Positions 55,020-63,945 are shown, counted from the first letter of the stretch. The stretch: 64,000 bases of DNA from an uncultured Fidelibacterota bacterium (GCA_902615915.1 CACMQQ010000003.1:160441-224440); one strand, 5' to 3'. Notes: a model not told the origin generated them from the letters alone. A program made the numbers and translations.

Positions 55020-56270
55020 TTAATTAAATCTATCTGGTGATAACATTTGCATTTCATAGTCAAAGGGCTTTTTAGCAATTATATCGGTTACTAATTTTCC
55101 AGTAATTGGAGCCAAACTTACACCAAGCATGGCGTGCCCAGTAGCGGCAACGAGATTCTTGCATTTTGCAAAAGAACCAATATAAGGTAATCCATCTGCA
55201 GAAAGGGGTCTCAAACCAACCCAAGGCTTTAGCGCTTCTGTCCATTCAAAATGATATTCTGGGTAAAAATTTTGTACATTTTCCCTTATTGCGGTAAGTT
55301 TTTTTTCATTTATCTTCGCTGAGTTTTCTGTTACTGTCATTGTTCCACCCACTCTCCAAGAATCGTTAAAAGGTGTTGATGCAATTCTTGAATCAACTAG
55401 GATAGACGGAATATGGGGTTTTTTGGGGGGATTTTTCATTGTAACACTATATCCCTTACCAGACATCATTGGTAATTTTAAACCCACTTGTTTAGCGAAA
55501 TTGGAGGAAAATGACCCTGCAGCAAGAACAAAATATTTTGCGCTGCAGGTTCCTTTTGAGGTCGAAATTGAAGTTAATAGTTCATTTTGCCTAGCGAAAG
55601 TATCGACTTTGGTCTCATAGAAAACCTTCACTTGCATCTCCTTTAGGGTTTTATTCAATGCATACAAGTACTTTCCAGGATCCAAATGAGCATCAAGCGG
55701 ATAGAAAACACCTCCAGAAGAGCTAATTTTCATTCCTGTTTCCACTTTTGCAAGTTCGGATTGATTTAATGTTTGAGATTTCATGCCAAGTTCATTGGCC
55801 ATCTTCGCAATTTCAATCTCTTCTGCAAGAAGTTCAGTTTTTTTACAAATCATTAAAATACCATTATTCTCAAAACCAAAATCCATGTTATCGCTTAGTT
55901 TTTTGTAAATATCTCTGCTTTCTAGACTGATTTGGCGTAAAAAGTTTGCTGCTTTTACTACATGCTTTTTATTGGCTGCACTACGAAATTTTAATAGCCA
56001 TGAGATCATGTTCCAATTGGGTTTGAATTCAATAGAAAAAGGGCTTTTTGGATCCAATAACCATTTTAAGCCTTGTTTTATAACCCCAGGTGCAGCTAGA
56101 GGCACAATGTGACTAGGTACGATCATGCCGGAACTACCCCAACTGCATGAATGGTATAGATCGCTACTGTTATTATCGAAAACCGAAACATCGTACCCTT
56201 CTTTTGATAGAAAATAGGCACATGACAATCCAATAACGCCTCCTCCAATTATAGCAACGTCAGTTCGCAA
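55020..56270 (-). CDS. FAD-dependent D-amino acid dehydrogenase-like (D-hydroxyproline oxidase/dehydrogenase)
   Basis: The product has 416 residues. AIIGGGVIGLSCAYFLSKEGY is the FAD fingerprint, GAGCSW-type region reads SCSWGSSGMIV and the C-terminal GLRPLSADGLPYIG and ATGHAMLGVSLAPITGK are typical of DadA. It is the last gene of a four-gene operon in which a hydroxyproline epimerase, an aldehyde dehydrogenase and a DapA-type deaminase precede it. In that setting it would oxidise cis-4-hydroxy-D-proline to pyrroline-4-hydroxy-2-carboxylate. Confidence 0.85.
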   Translation of the reverse strand: MRTDVAIIGGGVIGLSCAYFLSKEGYDVSVFDNNSSDLYHSCSWGSSGMIVPSHIVPLAAPGVIKQGLKWLLDPKSPFSIEFKPNWNMISWLLKFRSAANKKHVVKAANFLRQISLESRDIYKKLSDNMDFGFENNGILMICKKTELLAEEIEIAKMANELGMKSQTLNQSELAKVETGMKISSSGGVFYPLDAHLDPGKYLYALNKTLKEMQVKVFYETKVDTFARQNELLTSISTSKGTCSAKYFVLAAGSFSSNFAKQVGLKLPMMSGKGYSVTMKNPPKKPHIPSILVDSRIASTPFNDSWRVGGTMTVTENSAKINEKKLTAIRENVQNFYPEYHFEWTEALKPWVGLRPLSADGLPYIGSFAKCKNLVAATGHAMLGVSLAPITGKLVTDIIAKKPFDYEMQMLSPDRFN

Positions 56271-56272
56271 TA

Positions 56273-57277
56273 CTAAACCACTTGAAACCCATGCGCGTAG
56301 GGGTCATCATTTGTATCTACAATGATTTGATTATAGCCATAAACTTTTGCCCATCCCTCAATGCTGGGGACAATGGCTTTATACCTATCAACCTCTGTTG
56401 TGCTCTCGATCCTGCCAATAAATTGACTACCAATGATACTTTCATGGATGAAATTATCATCTATAGAAAGTTTTTTATTTGTGAACCATTGAGCCATCCT
56501 AGCTGAAGTTCCAGTTCCACAAGGAGATCGATCGATAGCTTTTTCGCCGTAAAAAACAGCATTTCTTGCAATGGCGTTTTGATCGATTGTACTACCAGCC
56601 CATAAAATATGGGTACAGCCCTTTATTCGCGGATCAAGTGGATGCTCAAAGGTATGACTTTCATTAATTTTTTTTCGGATTTCTCGACTAAATGTAGCTA
56701 GATCGGCTGCAGAGTAGGAGTCAATTCCAGAAAAGTTTTTTTGTATGTCAATGATTGCATAAAAATTTCCACCATACGCTACATCCAAAGCGATCTTTCC
56801 AATATGCGATGAATTAATTTGAATATTTGTCTTATATAAAAAAGAGGGCACATTGACTATTTTTACATTCGATACCTTGCCATTTTTTACTGAAAAATAA
56901 GCATCAACCCTACCTGCGGGGGTTTCCAAAATAACCATACCTTTGTTTTTCGGTATGACCAATTTTTCTTCGATCATGATTGTCACAAGCCCAATAGTCC
57001 CATGCCCGCACATAGGCAAGCAACCGCTGGTTTCAATAAATAGAATGCCAACATCAAATTCATCGCTCTTTGGTTGGTATAAAAATCCTCCAGACATAAG
57101 GTCGTGACCTCTAGGTTCAAACATCAAGCTTTTTAATATCCAATAATAGTCTTTTATGAAATGCTCACGTTTATCCATCATATTTTCTCCAATTAATTCA
57201 GGTGCACCAGAACGCACCAAACGGACAGGGTTTCCACAAGTGTGAGCATCGATACAATCAAAAATATGTTTAGCCAA
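56273..57277 (-). CDS. 4-hydroxyproline 2-epimerase (proline racemase family)
   Basis: The product has 334 residues. Both catalytic cysteines are present: C90 in PMCGHGTIG and C253 in DRSPCGTGTSARMA. Epimerases keep both, whereas trans-3-hydroxyproline dehydratases replace one, so this is an epimerase converting trans-4-hydroxy-L-proline to cis-4-hydroxy-D-proline. HTCGNPVRL near the start and DPYAHGFQ near the end are family blocks. It sits between the oxidase and the aldehyde dehydrogenase genes (2-3 nt gaps). Confidence 0.92.
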   Translation of the reverse strand: MAKHIFDCIDAHTCGNPVRLVRSGAPELIGENMMDKREHFIKDYYWILKSLMFEPRGHDLMSGGFLYQPKSDEFDVGILFIETSGCLPMCGHGTIGLVTIMIEEKLVIPKNKGMVILETPAGRVDAYFSVKNGKVSNVKIVNVPSFLYKTNIQINSSHIGKIALDVAYGGNFYAIIDIQKNFSGIDSYSAADLATFSREIRKKINESHTFEHPLDPRIKGCTHILWAGSTIDQNAIARNAVFYGEKAIDRSPCGTGTSARMAQWFTNKKLSIDDNFIHESIIGSQFIGRIESTTEVDRYKAIVPSIEGWAKVYGYNQIIVDTNDDPYAHGFQVV

Positions 57278-57280
57278 AGA

Positions 57281-58846
57281 TCAATCCTTGGTAAAGTTGC
57301 CGTCTACCATGCGCCAAATTTTTAATGGATTGTCAAATTGCAATTCTTCAGGCAATCTGTGATTTGGCCAGTCTTGATATGAAACAGGACGAACAAATCT
57401 TTTAATCGCCATCGTGCCCACTGAAGTGAATCGTGAGTCTGAAGAGGCTGGATAGGGGCCCCCGTGATGCATAGCTGAACACACCTCAACGCCAGTTGGA
57501 ACCCCATTAAAGATCAATCTTCCAACTTTTCTTTCAAATTTATTTATAATATTTGAAAAATCGTCAAAATCTTCCTCTTCTCCAAAAATTGATCCAGTTA
57601 ATTGCCCATCAATTTGATTTAAAATTTTCTTGATTTGTTCGATATCCTTGCATTTGATGACAATACTAAATGGTCCGAATATCTCTTTAGACAATTCAGG
57701 GCTTTTAATGAATTCTTCTCCAATTACAGATATAAGTACTGGTTTAGCAAAGTTCTTCTTTTTCAAAAAGAGATCTTTTGTTTCGATTTTGATATTATCT
57801 CGCTTCAAGCAGATTTCAATAGAAGAGTTATAGGTATTACAAATTATTTCTGACAGCATTGCCTGGGGCTCTATGTTAGATAGATCTGTGGCAAGATCTC
57901 GAATAAAATCATCTAAATCAGGACCATCTATTCCAATAATAAGACCTGGTTTAGTACAAAACTGACCAGAACCCAATGTTATTGAACCTGCTAAAGTCTT
58001 AGCATTGCTTAATTTTAGTGAGCTTGGTAGCATCACAATGGGATTCACACTTCCCATTTCAGCAAAAAAAGGGATTGGAATTTCTCTCTTAGAAGCCATA
58101 TCAAATAATATACGCCCTGCTTTTTCTGAACCTGTGAAACCTGCTGCTTTTAATAATGGATTTTGAATCAATGATTGACCCACTTCTCTCCCCGATCCAT
58201 GCAATAAAGAAAATACTCCATCAGGCATGTCTGTGCTTTTAGCTGCCTTTATAATTGCTTCAGCGATCAGGGCACTGGTTCCTGGGTGCGCGCTATGCGC
58301 CTTAACAATAACAGTATTGCCTCCAGCTAAAGCAGATGCCGTATCTCCTCCAGCAGTGGAAAATGCTAGAGGAAAATTGCTAGCAGCAAATACTGCAACT
58401 GGGCCTAAAGGAACCAACATCCTTCTTAGATCTGGTTTGGGTATAGGCGATCTTTTTGAATCACCATTTTCAATTACCGCTTCAACCCAAGATCCTTCTT
58501 CTATTAAATCAGCAAACATTCTAAGTTGAGAAGTAGTTCTACCACATTCTCCCTTTACTCTCAATAAAGGCAATCCACTTTCAGCACAGCAACGTTCAAT
58601 TAAAACCTCTCCTAAGTTCTCAATTTCCTCAGCTATAGCTCTTAGAAATTTCGCTTTTTCCCTGCCTGTTTTGGTTCTATAAGTCTCAAATGCTAGAGCA
58701 GATTTACTAACAGTATCGGTTATTTCCTCATCTGTAGCATTGATAAAATCTCCTGGAAGTACTTCGCTTGTTACAGGGTTAGAGCCTCGAGTTACTCTTT
58801 CTCCCTTAGCGCTTAATGTATGGCCGATAAAATTCTTTTCAATCAT
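57281..58846 (-). CDS. Alpha-ketoglutarate semialdehyde dehydrogenase (type III)
   Basis: The product has 521 residues. The catalytic cysteine is in GSGQFCTKPGL, the glutamate motif AEMGSVNP, and the nucleotide loop GFTGSEKAGR. The GSGQFCT-x-PGL signature and N-terminal VTSEVLPGDFINATDEE match KGSADH of hydroxyproline and sugar-acid pathways. It oxidises 2-oxoglutarate semialdehyde to 2-oxoglutarate, the last step of hydroxyproline degradation. Its start overlaps the stop of the deaminase gene (ATGA). Confidence 0.9.
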   Translation of the reverse strand: MIEKNFIGHTLSAKGERVTRGSNPVTSEVLPGDFINATDEEITDTVSKSALAFETYRTKTGREKAKFLRAIAEEIENLGEVLIERCCAESGLPLLRVKGECGRTTSQLRMFADLIEEGSWVEAVIENGDSKRSPIPKPDLRRMLVPLGPVAVFAASNFPLAFSTAGGDTASALAGGNTVIVKAHSAHPGTSALIAEAIIKAAKSTDMPDGVFSLLHGSGREVGQSLIQNPLLKAAGFTGSEKAGRILFDMASKREIPIPFFAEMGSVNPIVMLPSSLKLSNAKTLAGSITLGSGQFCTKPGLIIGIDGPDLDDFIRDLATDLSNIEPQAMLSEIICNTYNSSIEICLKRDNIKIETKDLFLKKKNFAKPVLISVIGEEFIKSPELSKEIFGPFSIVIKCKDIEQIKKILNQIDGQLTGSIFGEEEDFDDFSNIINKFERKVGRLIFNGVPTGVEVCSAMHHGGPYPASSDSRFTSVGTMAIKRFVRPVSYQDWPNHRLPEELQFDNPLKIWRMVDGNFTKD

Positions 58847-59748
58847 AGGGAAGGCATTTCTGGTCTTGAAGCCAATGCTTCATCAATAATATTTTGGACT
58901 CTTTTTCTCTCCATGCCGGAAAGAGGTAGTCGAGGTGGTCTAACAAATTCACTTCCTAATCCTGTAGCTACTTCAGCAAGTTTTATATTTTGAACTAATT
59001 TTGGATGGATGTCAAGCTCGAGAAGCGGCATAAACCATCGATAGATTTTTCGGGCCTCTTTAATCCTATTTTGTTTAACCAATTCATAAATAACAACTGT
59101 TTCTTCAGGAAAAGCATCCACCAGACCTGCAACCCAACCATCAGCGCCTAAAATGAGCTCTTCCAATGCTAAAGTATCAACACCACAAAGAATCTTTAAA
59201 TCATCACCAAAGGCATTTTTTAAACGGGTCACATTGGTTACATCTCTAGTTGATTCTTTAGTAGCAACGATGTTCTTGATTTTTAGCAATTCTTCAAACA
59301 TGGATATGGTGATCTCAATTTTATAATCGTAGGGATTATTATAAACCATAATTGGAAGATCGCAGGAATTAGCAACCGATTTATAAAATTCAACAGTTTC
59401 ATATGAATCTGCGAAATAGCGCATGGGGGGAAGCATCATTAACCCATCAGCTCCAGATTTCTGAGCATTATGAGCTGCTTTCACTGCTTTCGCTGTTGAT
59501 TGCTCGGCTATGTTCATTACAACTGGTATTCTGCCATCAACATGAGCGATAGTTGCATCTAATAGTGATATTTTTTCTTTTTGAGATAGGGTACTGGCTT
59601 CTCCCAAACTACCCGCAATAACACATCCATGTACTCCTGCATTGATTTGTGCTTCAATGTTTTTAAGGTATAGTGGTATATCTAACTTATCGTCAGTCGT
59701 TAATTTGGTCGTTAGAGCAGGATAGATGCCATTCCAATCTGGTCGCAT
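58843..59748 (-). CDS. DapA-family aldolase/deaminase (probable pyrroline-4-hydroxy-2-carboxylate deaminase)
   Basis: The product has 301 residues with the TIM-barrel blocks GSLGEASTLSQKEK, MVYNNPYDYKI (catalytic Tyr) and the Schiff-base lysine in VATKESTRD. It belongs to the DHDPS/N-acetylneuraminate lyase superfamily. The operon context (epimerase, D-hydroxyproline oxidase, KGSADH) identifies it as the HypD-type deaminase giving 2-oxoglutarate semialdehyde. A true DapA would not sit here. It is the first gene of the operon. Confidence 0.87.
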   Translation of the reverse strand: MRPDWNGIYPALTTKLTTDDKLDIPLYLKNIEAQINAGVHGCVIAGSLGEASTLSQKEKISLLDATIAHVDGRIPVVMNIAEQSTAKAVKAAHNAQKSGADGLMMLPPMRYFADSYETVEFYKSVANSCDLPIMVYNNPYDYKIEITISMFEELLKIKNIVATKESTRDVTNVTRLKNAFGDDLKILCGVDTLALEELILGADGWVAGLVDAFPEETVVIYELVKQNRIKEARKIYRWFMPLLELDIHPKLVQNIKLAEVATGLGSEFVRPPRLPLSGMERKRVQNIIDEALASRPEMPSL

Positions 59749-59849
59749 TATATTTACCTTTTAATTTTAAATTAATTTATTTCAAAAAAAATGTTAACGC
59801 AAAGTGGTTCTGGCGATATAAAAATTCAAGTAAATAATTGTTAAAAAAG

Positions 59850-59890
59850 ATAAAAAAAAAGGCCTCTTGAAAGAGGCCTTTAGAAAGCAA
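59850..59890 (-). terminator. Rho-independent terminator after the Hc1-like gene
   Basis: The stem GGCCTCT (59861-59867)/AGAGGCC (59872-59878) is extended by AAA/TTT, with a TGAA loop and a run of nine A on the plus strand. On the minus strand it ends the 59909-60085 gene with a U tract. Confidence 0.9.
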
Positions 59891-59908
59891 ATTAACTTTT
59901 AATTGAAA

Positions 59909-60085
59909 TTATTCGCCAGCAACTGAAGCTTTGCGATAATCTGTAACAAGTTTTTTGATTTCGCCTAAAGCTTTGCGAGCTCTACTGCCTGCAGCTTTGT
60001 TGCCATTCATATTCTTGTTATGCTCTTCTTCAAAGGTTGCGTAGAGTGACTGAATCTGATCAAATAATGAAGTTGTTTTTGACAT
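59909..60085 (-). CDS. Histone H1-like Hc1-type small basic protein
   Basis: The product has 58 residues in what would otherwise be a 500-nt gap. EEEHNKNMNGNKAAGSRARKALGEIKKL is the Hc1/histone-H1-like core seen in Bacteroidota and Chlamydia (Lys/Arg/Ala rich). It would bind DNA or RNA non-specifically, affecting chromatin compaction. It has its own intrinsic terminator. The 5' side (60086-60253) holds no further gene that I can see. Confidence 0.87.
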   Translation of the reverse strand: MSKTTSLFDQIQSLYATFEEEHNKNMNGNKAAGSRARKALGEIKKLVTDYRKASVAGE

Positions 60086-60253
60086 TGTTTATCTTTCTAT
60101 TTTTTTTTTAATTTGTAAAAATTAATTAATTTTCGTCGCGAAACTACAATGGAACATGAAATAAAAAAATCAATTTAATTTTATTTATCAAATAAAACTT
60201 TTATTGAGACATGAATTTAGTTTTATCAAAGATAACAAATAAATTCAGCAATA

Positions 60254-60598
60254 TTAACCGATGGCTTCTGAACCTCTTTCTCCTGAGCGTATTCTAATAC
60301 ACTCCTCAATGGGCAATATAAAGATTTTTCCTCTTCCTTTGTCTCCATCCTTTTGGGCAACCTTTGTTATTGCTTCAATAGCATCATTGACAAAGTCATC
60401 GTTTAGTGCAATTTCTAATCTGACTTTGTTCAGCAAGGTTACTTCATGGGACAATCCTCTATATACTTCTTGAACAGGAATTTCTTTTCCTTGGCCTTTA
60501 GCGTTTGTAACTGTGAATTTATATATCTTCCTTTTAATCAATTCTTCTTTTATTTGTGGTAATTCTTCCGGCTGTATAATAGCAATTATAAGTTTCAT
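60254..60598 (-). CDS. glnK: PII signal-transduction protein (GlnK-type) with altered T-loop
   Basis: The product has 114 residues from the ATG at 60598, which gives E. coli-like numbering; the longer frame overlaps amt. PII senses ATP/ADP and 2-oxoglutarate and blocks AmtB. K58 and the C-terminal IRIRSGERGSEAI are conserved. Tyr51, the uridylylation site, is His51, and Gln39, a 2-oxoglutarate/Mg ligand, is Glu39. It follows amt after 13 nt, the usual amtB-glnK operon order reversed. Confidence 0.93.
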   Translation of the reverse strand: MKLIIAIIQPEELPQIKEELIKRKIYKFTVTNAKGQGKEIPVQEVYRGLSHEVTLLNKVRLEIALNDDFVNDAIEAITKVAQKDGDKGRGKIFILPIEECIRIRSGERGSEAIG

Positions 60599-60611
60599 TT
60601 CTTCTCCAAAA

Positions 60612-61859
60612 TTATTCGACTGTAAAAATTTGAAAACCAGAGTATGCTTCCATATCGTGCTCACCAAGATCTAATCCAGTCAATTCTTCGTCCTCACTTA
60701 CTCTTAAGCCTAATAGTTTATCAATTGATAGAAATAATATGAATGAAGAAATAATGCAAAATACTGCATAACTAAAAACACCTATGAATTGTGTAATAAA
60801 ACTGTGCTCTGCACTAAAAATCCCAACAGCCAAAGTTCCCCATATGCCGCAAACTAAATGCACAGAGATTGCACCAACGGGATCATCGATCCTGAGCCTA
60901 TCAAAAAATAAAACTGACGCAACCACCAAAAGGCCAGCAATATAACCAACGATGACAGAATTCATTGGACTAATTACATCTGCTCCTGCGGTGATACCCA
61001 CTAAACCTGCAAGAGATCCATTTAAAACCATTGACAAGTCTGGTTTCTTGGATAAGTACCAAGACAAAGTCATTGCGCCCAATACTCCCGCGGCAGCGCC
61101 AAGAGTAGTGGTAACAAACACTAAAGATATATTACCAGGATCAGCGGAAAGAACTGAACCACCGTTGAACCCATACCATCCAAACCACAAAAGAAAAACC
61201 CCGATCGATGCAAGAGGCATACTGTGCCCCATAATTGGAATTATTCCTTTGTTTCCATATTTCCCTATTCTTGGGCCCAAGATATAAGCCCCAATTAGAG
61301 CAGCCCAACCGCCCACGCTGTGGACCAGAGTTGAACCTGCAAAATCGTAAAAACCTTTTGAATCAAGCCAGCCCTCACCCCATTTCCAAGAACCAGCGAT
61401 AGGGTAAACAAATGCTACATAAATAGTTGAGAAAATTAAAAAACTGGATAATTTTATTCGTTCTGCCACAGCTCCAGACACAATGGTCGCTGCTGTTGCA
61501 GCAAACATGGCCTGAAAAATAAAATCTGTAAAATAGGTATATTGGCCATTAAAGTAATCAATCAAGCCAGCTGAACCTTCTGGTGTTGAAATTCCCCAAC
61601 CACCAAATCCAAAATATTCACCAAATGCGAAATTTCCCGGATACATTAGATTAAAACCGCATATTGAATACGTCAAGATTCCAATCGCCAGAATTGATAC
61701 ATTCTTAAATAATATGTTTACTGTATTTTTAGCTCGAGTAAGTCCAACTTCTAGCGAAGCAAAACCTAAATGCATAATGAAAACAAGAATAGTTGAGACC
61801 AGCATCCATACATTATTGATTGTAAAAAGGGCACTATCAGCTTTAGCTATACCATCCAT
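60612..61859 (-). CDS. amt: Ammonium transporter Amt
   Basis: The product has 415 residues and eleven helices. The twin pore histidines are in STLVHSVGGW and ISVHLVCGIWG; the gate region WFGWYGFNGGS and FAATAATIVSGAVAERIK are family blocks. It imports ammonium and is normally regulated by the PII protein encoded next to it. The upstream gap (61860-62205) holds a structured element ending in a terminator. Confidence 0.95.
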   Translation of the reverse strand: MDGIAKADSALFTINNVWMLVSTILVFIMHLGFASLEVGLTRAKNTVNILFKNVSILAIGILTYSICGFNLMYPGNFAFGEYFGFGGWGISTPEGSAGLIDYFNGQYTYFTDFIFQAMFAATAATIVSGAVAERIKLSSFLIFSTIYVAFVYPIAGSWKWGEGWLDSKGFYDFAGSTLVHSVGGWAALIGAYILGPRIGKYGNKGIIPIMGHSMPLASIGVFLLWFGWYGFNGGSVLSADPGNISLVFVTTTLGAAAGVLGAMTLSWYLSKKPDLSMVLNGSLAGLVGITAGADVISPMNSVIVGYIAGLLVVASVLFFDRLRIDDPVGAISVHLVCGIWGTLAVGIFSAEHSFITQFIGVFSYAVFCIISSFILFLSIDKLLGLRVSEDEELTGLDLGEHDMEAYSGFQIFTVE

Positions 61860-61984
61860 AATTTATCCTTAATTTAAATATTTAATAAATTCTGATTTAA
61901 TAGTTTAATTATTTTATTATAATTATTCAATATATTAAATAAATAAGGTATTTATATAGATAGACAGAAAAGATTAAAATATAA

Positions 61985-62115
61985 TAAAAACAAAAGAGTG
62001 GGGAGAAACAATAGCCGAACTCCCCCGAAATTCGACTGAAATATCCGAAGGAGGATGAATCAACCCCACTCTCTACGTATGAACCTTACACCACAATGTG
62101 GTGCAAGGTAGTAGT
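61985..62115 (-). ncRNA. Structured RNA with terminator, upstream of amt (candidate attenuator or small RNA)
   Basis: On the minus strand a 12-bp hairpin (62083-62094 with 62098-62109) is enclosed by CTAC/GTAG. It is followed by a 9-bp stem AGAGTGGGG (62064-62072) with CCCCACTCT (61995-62003), then TTTTGTTTTT. The apical region contains ATCCTCCTTCGGAT and a GAATT-TCGGGGG-AGTTC stem-loop whose G-rich loop can pair with CCTCC, a possible pseudoknot. It lies 126 nt before the amt ATG and after the sarcosine-oxidase-like gene. It matches no riboswitch class I remember. Confidence 0.55.
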
Positions 62116-62205
62116 TACAATTTATGAGTGCGATTGTTCCATTTTTTTAAAGTTAGGTCGTAACTATAGCAAAAAGCCTTTATTTTTGATAAAAGCTAGC
62201 AATTA

Positions 62206-63453
62206 CTAAGGATTGAATTGGGTCTTCTTATCCAAATCATTATTAAATCTTGACAGTGCAAAGAATGAATCTATCCCTTTGTTGCCAATTACACGATCTG
62301 CCACAAACTCTCCGAGCGCAGGACCTAATTTAAAGCCATGTCCCGACCCTCCACCGATTACCCAAGTATTTTCTGCTTCTGGATGTTTATCAATAATGTA
62401 ATTTCCATCAGGGCTATTTTCATATTGGCACACTCTCGATTCAAGCAGAGGGGCATCTTTCATCGAAGGGAATCTTTTTGCTAGATAATTACGAGCAGAT
62501 TCTAGTCCAGTTTCAGATGCCGTTCTATCGCCTGATGTTGGGTCAAATTCAGCACCTCTAGTATCGTCTGCCACTTTAAACCCCCTCCAATCTGCACCAG
62601 GAATTCCATACCATATTTTTTTACCAAAATCGACCCATACAGGCATATTTGACTCAAATAAACTTGAATCACCATAAGGGGTACCAAAAAAGAATACCTC
62701 CTGACGGGTTGGCGTAATAATATCTTTTAATGCATCGGGAAATACCTTGGATAACCAAGGGCCACAAGCAAATACATATGAATCGGCATTCAGTTTAGAC
62801 CCATCAGAAAGAATCAATTCACTTAGTTTATTGTTCAGAATTTTGCCTGGTTCTACAGCCAATTGTTTGTATTCTCCCCCTTTTTTGACAAAATTTTCTA
62901 GGACAACTTGACAACAATGTCTTGCAGGTAAATATCCTGCCTCATGTTCAAAATAAAAGGATTTGAGACCATTTAGATCTATTTGAGGAAACTTTTTTTC
63001 AACTTCCTTTTTTGATAATTGCTCAGATTTTAATCCTGCTTGGTTTACGATCGGAAGGGATTTTTGTGCATAAGTATCGTCAACTTGAAAAAACCAAAGG
63101 GCCCCGGTAGGAAAGTAAAGGGACTGTTGCCATTGTTTTTGATATCGTTTCCAAAGCTTAAATGAGCGAGCTACCAAATCCACATATATTTTATCTTCAC
63201 CGTAGATACCTCTAATGACTCTTGAATCTCCCCCCGAACTTGCTCGCGAATTACCTGGACCAAAAACATCCAATAGTGTAACATCATAGCCTTTTTTTAG
63301 TAAATGATGGGCGGTCCATCCACCGAAAGCGCCTGCACCGATAACTGCGATATGCCCCTTTTTAATTTTCATCGTTTTGGATTGTGCCATAGCTTGTATT
63401 GGATTTGCTAAAGCAGCCATTATGGATGATTTCATAAAATGGCGGCGATCCAT
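62206..63453 (-). CDS. Tat-exported sarcosine-oxidase-like FAD enzyme (covalent flavin)
   Basis: The product has 415 residues. A Tat-type start (DRRHFMKSSIMAALANPIQAMAQS) precedes AVIGAGAFGGWTAHHLL (FAD loop). SSGGDSRVIRG is the MSOX/MTOX signature and C342 in VCQYENSPDG lines up with the 8alpha-S-cysteinyl FAD cysteine of monomeric sarcosine oxidase. GGGSGHGFKLGPALGE follows near the C-terminus. The substrate is probably an N-methyl or secondary amino acid. Export is unusual, as relatives are cytoplasmic. Confidence 0.88.
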   Translation of the reverse strand: MDRRHFMKSSIMAALANPIQAMAQSKTMKIKKGHIAVIGAGAFGGWTAHHLLKKGYDVTLLDVFGPGNSRASSGGDSRVIRGIYGEDKIYVDLVARSFKLWKRYQKQWQQSLYFPTGALWFFQVDDTYAQKSLPIVNQAGLKSEQLSKKEVEKKFPQIDLNGLKSFYFEHEAGYLPARHCCQVVLENFVKKGGEYKQLAVEPGKILNNKLSELILSDGSKLNADSYVFACGPWLSKVFPDALKDIITPTRQEVFFFGTPYGDSSLFESNMPVWVDFGKKIWYGIPGADWRGFKVADDTRGAEFDPTSGDRTASETGLESARNYLAKRFPSMKDAPLLESRVCQYENSPDGNYIIDKHPEAENTWVIGGGSGHGFKLGPALGEFVADRVIGNKGIDSFFALSRFNNDLDKKTQFNP

Positions 63454-63523
63454 TAGACCTCCTTATTTAACAAATGTAAAATCTGAGAAATTTATTACCA
63501 AGAGAAGTATAAGAAAACAATTT

Positions 63524-63916
63524 CTAATTCTCTTCTAGATTATTTTTCTTAGAGTAGTTTATGTAGTAGTATAAAATATAGATAGATATTGCGAAAAACG
63601 ATAAAGAAGGCACAATTAAGGAGGGTCTACCCAGATAAATATTTGCTGCCATAGCTCCGAACATAAAAGCAGATAGTAAAAGACTAGTAAAAATGGTAAT
63701 CCTATGAGAGTATTTCTTAATAAGCAATGAAAGGGAAAACCCTAATGCACAAACAAGTTCATAAAAGCCAATGAATCTTACAAATTTTTCAGGAAAATAT
63801 TGTACCCAGTACATATCAGTTGCTAAAAATTCAATGGGAAGAAACAATTGGGGAAACCCACTTAGGGTACATGAAACAATAATGATTAATTTAAATGCTA
63901 CAAATCTTCTTCTCAT
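63524..63916 (-). CDS. DoxX-like small membrane protein
   Basis: The product has 130 residues and four helices, with YFPEKFVRFIGFYELVCALGFSLSLL in the second and AANIYLGRPSLIVPSLSFFAISIYILYYYIN at the end. It matches the DoxX-like/DUF4267 group of four-helix proteins. No redox cysteine pair is apparent. A short gap separates it from the oxidase downstream and from the right-hand window edge. Confidence 0.7.
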   Translation of the reverse strand: MRRRFVAFKLIIIVSCTLSGFPQLFLPIEFLATDMYWVQYFPEKFVRFIGFYELVCALGFSLSLLIKKYSHRITIFTSLLLSAFMFGAMAANIYLGRPSLIVPSLSFFAISIYILYYYINYSKKNNLEEN

Positions 63917-63945
63917 TAGGAATTGCCCTGAATTATGTAGGTGTT

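Noticed and set aside
60599..60667. N-terminal extension of PII
   Set aside because: It overlaps the end of amt; the ATG at 60598 gives exact alignment to E. coli GlnB numbering.
61985..62115. glnA-type glutamine riboswitch or SRP RNA
   Set aside because: Neither the glnA core nor the SRP apical GGAA tetraloop consensus is visible in either orientation.
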